From Metabacillus flavus (GTDB taxonomy: Bacteria > Bacillota > Bacilli > Bacillales > Bacillaceae), in NCBI RefSeq assembly GCF_018283675.1, contig NZ_JAGVRK010000001.1:1612001-1676000 (forward strand): a stretch of 64,000 nucleotides of DNA. The letters run 5' to 3'. Shown here one piece after another: positions 57,795 to 64,000 of this stretch (its first letter is position 1; each line of letters starts with the position of its first letter). A model generated the notes under the pieces. It searched no databases, was not told the DNA's origin, and was given only the letters and a program-made list of their open reading frames with translations. A program made the translations under genes and the position numbers.

Positions 57795-58247
57795 ATGCTG
57801 ACATCAAGAATGTATCATGAAAAAGATTTCTCTTTTTTCGTCCGATGTGTAAAGAAAAGTCCTGAATGGATCAATGAGGAAACGGAACCCGCCCTTCTTG
57901 AAGAATATATGAAAAAGTACGAGATGTATCAGGGAGAATGGCGCATCTGGGAAGAAAACGGCGAGCCTGCAGCCATTACTTTCTCAATTGAATGGTCGCC
58001 TTCAAATGAAAAACCATGGCTTGGAACCATTTTGGTACATCCATCCAAAAGAAGTCAGGGAATAGGGAAAAAAGTCATACGCTCAGCTGCAGCGGAATTG
58101 AAAGAAAAGGGACACAAAATCCTCTTTGCCGGAGTGGCTGCTGAACGGCTGGACTGGATTCAATTTTTAAGCAAAGCAGGCTTTGAGCAATTCAAAATGG
58201 AAGAAAACAGCGGCGAAGCTTACACCATTCTGATCTTCCCTCTATAG
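57795..58247 (+). CDS. GNAT-family N-acetyltransferase
   Basis: A 150-residue acetyltransferase: the acetyl-CoA binding motif A appears as LGTILVHPSKRSQGIGKKVIRSAAAELKEKGH (Q/RxxGxG/A = RSQGIG). Substrate unknown. It begins one base after suhB, without its own clear ribosome binding site, so it is translationally coupled to it. Confidence 0.85.
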   Translation: MLTSRMYHEKDFSFFVRCVKKSPEWINEETEPALLEEYMKKYEMYQGEWRIWEENGEPAAITFSIEWSPSNEKPWLGTILVHPSKRSQGIGKKVIRSAAAELKEKGHKILFAGVAAERLDWIQFLSKAGFEQFKMEENSGEAYTILIFPL

Positions 58248-58250
58248 AAA

Positions 58251-58290
58251 GAAGGCCGCGGATTGGAAATATCCGCGGCCTTCCTATTTT
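58251..58290. terminator. bidirectional terminator after GNAT gene
   Basis: GAAGGCCGCGGAT/ATCCGCGGCCTTC, 13-bp perfect stem, then CTATTTT. Confidence 0.93.
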
Positions 58291-58483
58291 AAAGCAGTCC
58301 TTTTTCACGCATCCTCTTTTTTCTGGCAAATCCAAATCCCATTACAGCACATAATCCAATAATAGATGCAATCACACCGAGTATACTTCTGAATCCGACG
58401 GACACCCCGATCAGCATCATCATAACGGCAGCGAGTACTGCCAGTACTAAAAATATCCATTTTCCCGACTTCATTTCCTGCAT
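58289..58483 (-). CDS. ylaF: DUF5325-like two-TMS membrane protein (YlaF type)
   Basis: A 64-residue protein with two transmembrane helices (KWIFLVLAVLAAVMMMLIGVSVG and ILGVIASIIGLCAVMGFGF) and a basic C-terminal tail (ARKKRMREKGLL). It lies divergently next to typA, the place of B. subtilis ylaF. Function unknown. Confidence 0.75.
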   Translation of the reverse strand: MQEMKSGKWIFLVLAVLAAVMMMLIGVSVGFRSILGVIASIIGLCAVMGFGFARKKRMREKGLL

Positions 58484-58595
58484 CCCCTAACGTATAAAAA
58501 AAGATTTCAGCTTAAGTTTACTTAAAAACTTTCTATTTTACCAGCAGTGTGTGTTATAATATCGAGGGTATTTTGAATTTATAGGAGATGAAATT

Positions 58596-60437
58596 GTGAA
58601 ACTTCGAAACGATCTTCGCAATATTGCGATTATTGCCCACGTTGACCATGGAAAAACGACGCTGGTAGACAAACTGCTTCATCAAGCTGGAACATTCCGT
58701 GCAAACGAGCAGGTTGCTGAACGTGCCATGGACTCCAATGATTTGGAACGTGAACGCGGAATAACAATCTTGGCCAAAAATACGGCTATTCAATATAAAG
58801 ACACTCGCATCAACATCCTGGACACTCCAGGACATGCTGATTTCGGCGGTGAAGTAGAGCGGATCATGAAAATGGTTGACGGCGTTCTGCTTGTTGTCGA
58901 CGCATATGAAGGCTGTATGCCGCAAACGCGCTTTGTTTTGAAAAAAGCTTTGGAGCAAAAACTGACTCCAATCGTTGTAGTAAACAAAATTGATAAAGAC
59001 TCTGCCCGCCCGCAGGAAGTTGTAGATGAAGTTATCGACTTGTTCATCGAATTGGATGCTACAGAAGAACAGCTTGAATTCCCGGTTGTATTTGCATCCG
59101 CAGTAAACGGAACAGCAAGCATGAACCCCGATCCGGCTGAACAGGAAGAAAACATGGCGTGCATCTTCGAATCAATCATGGAAACCATTCCTTCACCTGT
59201 TGATAACAGTGAAGATCCGCTTCAATTCCAAGTAGCGCTTCTAGACTACAACGACTACGTTGGACGTATCGGAATTGGACGTGTTTTCAGAGGAACAATG
59301 CAAGTAGGCCAGCAAGTTTCCCTTATGAAACTTGACGGTACGGCGAAAAACTTCCGTGTAACGAAAATCTTTGGCTTCCAAGGATTGAAACGGGTTGAAA
59401 TCGAAGAAGCACGCGCTGGAGACCTTGTTGCTGTTTCCGGAATGGAAGACATCAACGTGGGAGAAACTGTTTGCCCGGTTGAACATCAGGAAGCACTTCC
59501 AATCCTGCGCATTGATGAGCCAACTCTTCAAATGACATTCCTTGTAAACAACAGTCCATTTGCAGGACGCGAAGGTAAATTCGTTACATCCCGTAAAATT
59601 GAAGAGCGCTTAATGCAGCAGCTGCAAACTGATGTCAGCCTGCGCGTTGAAAATACAGATTCTCCAGATGCATGGACGGTTTCAGGACGCGGAGAGCTTC
59701 ACCTTTCCATCCTGATTGAAAACATGCGCCGTGAAAACTACGAGCTTCAAGTGTCAAAACCTGAAGTAATCGTTCGTGAAATTGACGGTGTCCGCTGTGA
59801 GCCTGTGGAACGCGTTCAAATCGATGTGCCTGAAGATTACACTGGTGCAGTAATGGAATCCATCGGTGCCCGCAAAGGTGAAATGCAAGACATGATCAAC
59901 AATGGCAACGGCCAAGTAAGAATGATCTTCATGGTTCCTTCACGCGGACTAATCGGATACTCTACTGAGTTCCTTTCCCTTACTCGCGGGTATGGAATCA
60001 TCAACCATACGTTTGACAGCTACCAGCCGATGGCTACAGGCCAGGTTGGCGGACGCCGCCAAGGTGTTCTTGTATCCATGGAGAACGGTAAATCATCAGG
60101 TTACGGCATCATGGGAATCGAAGACCGCGGCGTAATCTTTGTTGAGCCAGGAACAGACGTTTACGAAGGAATGATCGTCGGCGAACATAACCGCGACAGC
60201 GACCTTGTTGTAAACATCTGCAGAATGAAACAGCAAACAAACGTCCGTTCTGCAACAAAAGATCAAACAACTACAATGAAAAAACCGCGCATCATGACAC
60301 TTGAGGAATCCCTTGAGTACTTGAATGATGACGAATACTGTGAAGTAACACCAGAATCGATTCGTTTGAGAAAGAAAATTCTCGACAAAAACGAACGCGA
60401 AAGAGCAGCCAAGAAAAAGAAACTCTCTGGTCTGTAA
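58596..60437 (+). CDS. typA: ribosome-binding GTPase TypA/BipA
   Basis: A 613-residue translational GTPase with a GTG start. G motifs: [15 protein letters not shown] (G1), RGITI (G2), [14 protein letters not shown] (G3), NKIDKD (G4) and SAVNGT (G5). It has EF-G-like domains III and V and the TypA C-terminal domain ([33 protein letters not shown]). It helps 50S assembly under stress or cold. Intact, with highly-expressed codon use. Confidence 0.96.
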   Translation: MKLRNDLRNIAIIAHVDHGKTTLVDKLLHQAGTFRANEQVAERAMDSNDLERERGITILAKNTAIQYKDTRINILDTPGHADFGGEVERIMKMVDGVLLVVDAYEGCMPQTRFVLKKALEQKLTPIVVVNKIDKDSARPQEVVDEVIDLFIELDATEEQLEFPVVFASAVNGTASMNPDPAEQEENMACIFESIMETIPSPVDNSEDPLQFQVALLDYNDYVGRIGIGRVFRGTMQVGQQVSLMKLDGTAKNFRVTKIFGFQGLKRVEIEEARAGDLVAVSGMEDINVGETVCPVEHQEALPILRIDEPTLQMTFLVNNSPFAGREGKFVTSRKIEERLMQQLQTDVSLRVENTDSPDAWTVSGRGELHLSILIENMRRENYELQVSKPEVIVREIDGVRCEPVERVQIDVPEDYTGAVMESIGARKGEMQDMINNGNGQVRMIFMVPSRGLIGYSTEFLSLTRGYGIINHTFDSYQPMATGQVGGRRQGVLVSMENGKSSGYGIMGIEDRGVIFVEPGTDVYEGMIVGEHNRDSDLVVNICRMKQQTNVRSATKDQTTTMKKPRIMTLEESLEYLNDDEYCEVTPESIRLRKKILDKNERERAAKKKKLSGL

Positions 60438-60457
60438 ACCGAATAAATGCTTGTCCG

Positions 60458-60497
60458 AAATTGGTTTCTTTGCTACTCTGAAAGAAACCAATTTTTT
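60458..60497 (+). terminator. terminator of typA
   Basis: AATTGGTTTCTTT/AAAGAAACCAATT hairpin followed by TTTTATTT. Confidence 0.88.
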
Positions 60498-60530
60498 ATT
60501 TGAAAATCCTGTAAAAAGGGGGCAATAGCA

Positions 60531-60851
60531 ATGGAATCAAGCGAAGTATACAACAGCATGTGGCCTGTGGCTAAATTTATCTACACAACAATGGATCCCG
60601 TTGGTGGAGGACAAGCCATGTTTACCGTCATTTTGCTGCTATCCATACTCGTCTTTAAACTAGGCTTCGCCAAAAAACTGCCGCCGCTTAAAGCCGCGCT
60701 CATTTACTTCTTTCTCTTTTTAGGATGCAGCTTTCTAACCTTCTTCTCTATATTTCTGCCCATCGCAGAAGGGCTGGTTATTGCAGCGCTTATTCTCATT
60801 ATCTATAAAATCCGCCTCAATCGGGCCAAAAAAATGGAGCAATCCACATGA
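60531..60851 (+). CDS. ylaH: YlaH-like membrane protein
   Basis: A 106-residue protein with three hydrophobic helices ([52 protein letters not shown]) and a short basic tail. It follows typA as ylaH does in B. subtilis. Function unknown. AAAAAGGGGG precedes the ATG. Confidence 0.87.
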   Translation: MESSEVYNSMWPVAKFIYTTMDPVGGGQAMFTVILLLSILVFKLGFAKKLPPLKAALIYFFLFLGCSFLTFFSIFLPIAEGLVIAALILIIYKIRLNRAKKMEQST

Positions 60852-61135
60852 GATCCCTCCAGGATGCCCTCTACAACTGGCTCTCTATAAAAGTAGTAGC
60901 CCTTGATCGTCCCGACGACCAATCAGCACTAGAAACCGCAGCACTCTTTGAAAATGTCCTGCAGGAAGACCACGGAATTGAACAGCTTACCTTTCATACC
61001 GATGACGAAATGTACTGGATATCCTGCCTTCAAAATGGAGAAGAATACCGAACCCGCTTCCCGCAGGAACTGATTGACGTCATGAAGGATCAAATGCGGA
61101 GGGAGCCTGAAAGGTTTCGGAACTATGGATTTTAA
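60848..61135 (+). CDS. conserved small protein, coupled to ylaH
   Basis: A 95-residue cytoplasmic protein ([40 protein letters not shown] … [17 protein letters not shown]). It overlaps ylaH by four bases (ATGA). No motif recognised; a small alpha/beta fold is likely. Confidence 0.7.
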   Translation: MRSLQDALYNWLSIKVVALDRPDDQSALETAALFENVLQEDHGIEQLTFHTDDEMYWISCLQNGEEYRTRFPQELIDVMKDQMRREPERFRNYGF

Positions 61136-61141
61136 ATCGCT

Positions 61142-61170
61142 AAAAGCCCCCTATATGGGGGTTTTTGTTT
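61142..61170 (+). terminator. terminator of ylaH operon
   Basis: AAAAGCCCCC/GGGGGTTTTT hairpin with a 4- to 5-base loop, then GTTTG. Confidence 0.85.
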
Positions 61171-61358
61171 GCACACGGGAAATAAAGGAATAATCAGGGG
61201 AATATTGAGCGCGTTAGGAGAAGCCTTGTTGAATTAGGGAAAGTTTGCATTCATATGCAAAAACTAGTGAATGAGCACATTCCAGGCTAGCATTCGGGCT
61301 GGATGGAGAGCGCTTTGGCTGCTTACCATCGCATTTAAGATTTAACTTGGACAATTAT

Positions 61359-61392
61359 AAAAAAAACCAGACCTTTTATAGATCTGGACCGG
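61359..61392 (-). terminator. minus-strand terminator after the repeat-protein locus
   Basis: On the minus strand CCAGATC…GGTCTGG with an A/T loop is followed by a run of eight T. Confidence 0.75.
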
Positions 61393-61416
61393 TAACTTCT
61401 GCAATTAATTTTTGGC

Positions 61417-61770
61417 TTATTTAAGAATTAATTCTATAACGTTTTCTTCTCCTCCATTAGCACTTGAAGAGTGCTGGCGAATGGAAACTCCACCGCCGCG
61501 TCCATGATGGGACAGTTCGATGGCAATTTTCTTTTCGGCTTTTTCAGCATTGATTTTCATAATTACTGCGTTATTAGGTTCGACTGTTTCTTGGCTGGTT
61601 TCTTTATCTCCAGAATAAAGCGAAAGAGCTTCATTTGTTTCGCCATCAAATGCTTTAATTGTGAAAGTTTTTGAAGAATCCCCATTATTCCTTATTTTTA
61701 AATCGACCCAATTCTGGCCTGCCTGCTTGCCGACTGTATATCGGTTTGATGAATAATTGTAGCTTTGCAT
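61417..61770 (-). CDS. beta-rich small protein of unknown function
   Basis: A 117-residue protein without signal peptide (MQSYNYSSNRYTVGKQAGQNWVDLKIRNNGDSSKTFTIKAF). The text suggests an immunoglobulin-like or CUB-like beta sandwich (NNGDSSKTFTIKAFDGETNEALSLYSG … VEPNNAVIMKINAEKAEKKIAIEL) ending in a Gly/Ser/His-rich loop. GAGGGATGAG precedes the ATG. It lies 43 bases after the Ser/Thr-repeat gene on the same strand and is probably cotranscribed; a joint surface or spore-layer role is inference. Confidence 0.65.
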   Translation of the reverse strand: MQSYNYSSNRYTVGKQAGQNWVDLKIRNNGDSSKTFTIKAFDGETNEALSLYSGDKETSQETVEPNNAVIMKINAEKAEKKIAIELSHHGRGGGVSIRQHSSSANGGEENVIELILK

Positions 61771-61813
61771 AAGTTCTCATCCCTCTATTTCAATTTCATT
61801 TTTTGCTTCTGTA

Positions 61814-64000
61814 TTAAATTGTTTCATCAGTATCACTGTTCATTTTTTTTAGAAGTTCATATAAATTTTTTTGTTTTTGTCTTTCTTCATTGATTAATGT
61901 GGTTATGATTTTTTCAAAACTTCCAATTACTTCAGGAGGAATGCCAGCAGTTCCTGCAGGTCCGTTATTTCCTGTTTGAGCTGGTGTTCCACAAGAGCCT
62001 ATAGAGCTTTCATTTGTATTTCCTGTAATTCCCTGATTAAGAAGTGGCAGCAAATTTGCCAGTAGCAATAAGACCGTAATGGAAATATTGCTGTCATTAA
62101 AATTAATCATTGTGTTGTTTCCAACTTTAAAGCAGTTTCCGTTAGAAATGGTATTAGCAGAATTGTCAGCTGCACTTGCGAAACCATTTGCTGTATTCTG
62201 CAGAGCACTGTCATTATCAAAAACGTTGTTAGAATGACTTTCATTATCGGACGCGTTGCATGCGGAGCTAGTGGAAGAGAGCGAATTATCTGCATTGCTT
62301 TGATTATCATTAGTTGAAGAATTGTCTGCATTACTTGTATTCTCAGTTGTGTTATCTCCAGTAGCTGAAGTTGTGGAATTCGACACTGTATTCGTTGAAG
62401 TGCTGCCGCTGTCGATTGTATTGCCTTCAACATTAGATGTACTTGTCGGTTCAACTGTATTGGTTACGGCACTTGTATTTGTATCATTTACAGTCCCTGT
62501 GCTGTCTGTATCCGATGTGTTGGTGGCAGTACTAGTGCTGGAGGAGTTATTTTCACCTACACTGGAATTGCTGTCACCTGAAAAGGATGAACTGTCTGTA
62601 TCTGAATTATTGGAAGAAGTACTATTGCTTGAAGAGTCATTATCCCCAGCGCCTGAGGTACTTGGTCCTGTCATTGCAGTACTTGTCGTATCAGAATTGT
62701 TCGAAGATCCGCTGGTAGCAGTAGAGGTATCCGTTGAGATGGTTGAACTGTCCGTATCCGAGGTGCTGGACGAGCCGCTCGTGGCGGTTGACGTATCGGT
62801 AGCACTGGTTGAACTGTCTGTATCCGAGGTGCTGGACGAGCCGCTTGTAGCGGTTGACGTATCGGTAGAACTGGTTGAACTGTCCGTATCTGAGTTGCTG
62901 GACGAGCCGCTCGTGGCAGTGGAGGTATCCGTAGCACTGGTTGAACTGTCTGTGTCTGAGGTACTGGACGAGCCGCTTGTAGCGGTTGAAGTATCGGTAG
63001 CACTGGTTGAACTGTCCGTATCCGAGGTGCTGGACGAGCCGCTCGTGGCAGTGGAGGTATCCGTTGAGCTGGTTGAACTGTCCGTATCTGAGTTGCTGGA
63101 CGAGCCGCTTGTAGCGGTCGATGTATCCGTAGCGCTGGTTGAGCTGTCTGTGTCCGAGTTGCTGGACGAGCCGCTTGTGGCAGTGGAGGTATCAGTTGAA
63201 TTGGTGTTGCTGTCTGTATCCGAGCTGCTGGTAGCACCACTTGTAGTAGTAGAAGAGTCATTGGCATTCGATGCACTGTCCGTATCGGAGGTGTTGGACG
63301 TGCCGCTTGTCGCAGTAGAGGTATCTGTAGAGTTAGTGTTGCTGTCTGTATCCGAGCTGCTGGTAGCACCGCTGGTATTAGTAGAAGAGTCATTGGCATT
63401 TGATGCACTGTCCGTATCGGAGGTGTTGGACGTGCCGCTTGTCGCAGTAGAGGTGTCTGTAGAGTTAGTGTTGCTGTCTGTATCCGAGCTGCTGGTAGAA
63501 CCGCTTGTGGCAGCAGCAGAGTCATTGGCGTTTGATGTGCTGTCCGTATCTGAGTTGCTTGTTATGCCGCTTGTCGCAGTAGAAGTTTCCGTGGCACAGG
63601 TAGAGCTGTCGGTATCCGAGTTGCTGGTAGAACCGCTTGTGGCAGCGGATGAGTCATTGGCATTTGATGTACTGTCAGTATCTGAATGGCTTGTATTGCC
63701 GCTTGTCGCAGTAGAGGTATCGGTAGCGCTGGTAGAGCTGTCGGTATCCGAGTTGCTGGTGGAACCGCTTGTGGCAGCAGAAGAGTCATTGGCATTTGAA
63801 ATACTTTCATTATCTGAGTCACTGGTCGTACCGCTTGATGCTGATGAAGTGTCCGTCGCATTTGATATGTTGTCTGTGACTGTATCATTTTCGGCCTTGC
63901 TATTTGCTTCAGAGATGCCTGTAGCTTTTGAGCCGCTTTCGGTTTCTATTTCATTCTCAGCCTTACTATTTGCGTTGGAAATCCCAGTCGCATTTGATTT
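61814..64000 (-). CDS. Ser/Thr/Asp/Asn-rich 22-residue-repeat protein (5' end outside window)
   Basis: The frame is open from the right edge to 61814, giving at least 728 residues. The visible part starts with Ser/Asn/Ala/Glu-rich text, then 17 tandem 22-residue repeats of the type SDTDSSTSATDTSTATSGSS(S/T)(N/T), then decayed repeats and a C-terminal domain with a hydrophobic stretch (ISITVLLLLANLLPLL), GNNGPAGTAGIPPEVIGSF and a charged helix (EERQKQKNLYELLKKMN). There is no LPXTG. The only in-frame ATG (62674) lies in the repeats and is not a real start. Likely a flexible, possibly glycosylated surface or spore protein; function unknown. Confidence 0.75.
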   Translation of the reverse strand, partial: KSNATGISNANSKAENEIETESGSKATGISEANSKAENDTVTDNISNATDTSSASSGTTSDSDNESISNANDSSAATSGSTSNSDTDSSTSATDTSTATSGNTSHSDTDSTSNANDSSAATSGSTSNSDTDSSTCATETSTATSGITSNSDTDSTSNANDSAAATSGSTSSSDTDSNTNSTDTSTATSGTSNTSDTDSASNANDSSTNTSGATSSSDTDSNTNSTDTSTATSGTSNTSDTDSASNANDSSTTTSGATSSSDTDSNTNSTDTSTATSGSSSNSDTDSSTSATDTSTATSGSSSNSDTDSSTSSTDTSTATSGSSSTSDTDSSTSATDTSTATSGSSSTSDTDSSTSATDTSTATSGSSSNSDTDSSTSSTDTSTATSGSSSTSDTDSSTSATDTSTATSGSSSTSDTDSSTISTDTSTATSGSSNNSDTTSTAMTGPSTSGAGDNDSSSNSTSSNNSDTDSSSFSGDSNSSVGENNSSSTSTATNTSDTDSTGTVNDTNTSAVTNTVEPTSTSNVEGNTIDSGSTSTNTVSNSTTSATGDNTTENTSNADNSSTNDNQSNADNSLSSTSSACNASDNESHSNNVFDNDSALQNTANGFASAADNSANTISNGNCFKVGNNTMINFNDSNISITVLLLLANLLPLLNQGITGNTNESSIGSCGTPAQTGNNGPAGTAGIPPEVIGSFEKIITTLINEERQKQKNLYELLKKMNSDTDETI
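62696..63817 (-). repeat. 66-bp coding tandem repeats (17 units)
   Basis: Seventeen 66-base units encode 22 residues each. Units 1-10 (from the N-terminal side) alternate between a SNANDSSAATSG type and a T(S/N)(A/S)TDTSTATSG type, giving a 132-base higher-order repeat; units 11-17 are nearly uniform. Runs in other frames are open because of the repeat and are not genes. Confidence 0.93.

Noticed and set aside
62671-63888. Arg/Pro/Leu-rich minus-strand ORFs in the repeat region
   Set aside because: Shadow frames of the 66-bp repeats; the Ser/Thr/Asp frame continues across both and into a normal C-terminal domain.

Overview
The window is chromosomal DNA of a Gram-positive, endospore-forming Bacillaceae bacterium of moderate to low GC. 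Evidence: strong GGAGG-type ribosome binding sites, frequent TTG/GTG starts, rho-independent terminators after most operons, a sporulenol-type terpene cyclase, a YjcZ-like sporulation peptide, multi-PAS sporulation-type kinase and lipoproteins. From about 33 kb to 61 kb the gene order follows the B. subtilis ktrC-adeC-rnjA-rpoY-ykrA-defB-ykyA-pdhABCD-slp-SR1-speA-yktA-yktB-ykzI-suhB-(ylaF)-typA-ylaH backbone as I know it. Species cannot be named from the sequence alone.

Layout. 0-4.6 kb: end of a ketone-body module (scoB, 3-hydroxybutyrate dehydrogenase), a secreted protein of unknown function and a PAS/sigma-54 activator. 4.8-8 kb: a secreted nuclease with a PhoP-like box, split by a one-base frameshift, then an MFS remnant. 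8.6-12.7 kb: small coiled-coil genes and an unusual operon (epimerase, DapA-like aldolase, regulator with a cyclase-like domain). 13-20 kb: mutT, a PrsA-like lipoprotein, a WXG100-like pair, gabD, and a sigma-B-type stress gene. 20-23 kb: phoD-tatA-tatC, a Tat substrate with its own translocase behind PhoP-type direct repeats. 23-31.5 kb: a frameshifted sensor kinase, sqhC, Hsp20, a 42-bp minisatellite open in all six frames, ykhA and a decayed AbrB-type permease. 31.5-36.3 kb: NAD(P)HX repair, DUF6884, ktrC, and adenine deaminase behind a guanine-class riboswitch. 36.3-39.8 kb: an accessory insertion (TetR, small alarmone synthetase, DHA2 efflux pump). 39.8-61 kb: conserved backbone (RNase J1, RpoY, peptide deformylase, pyruvate dehydrogenase, SR1/SR1P, SpeA, TypA). 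61.4-64 kb: a Ser/Thr/Asp/Asn-rich 22-residue-repeat protein running off the right edge.

Functional threads. Phosphate scavenging: nuclease plus PhoD, both preceded by about 11-bp-spaced PhoP-like hexamers. Central carbon: pdhABCD beside SR1, whose promoter carries two CcpN-like operators and is followed by a cre-like site. Purines: ade is apparently shut by its own downstream product class (hypoxanthine/guanine) through sequestration of its ribosome binding site. Stress: an alarmone synthetase and an efflux pump share a TetR-controlled promoter. Several non-core genes (nuclease, kinase, AbrB permease) carry single-base lesions while the core genes are intact, so these may be real pseudogenes or uncorrected indels.
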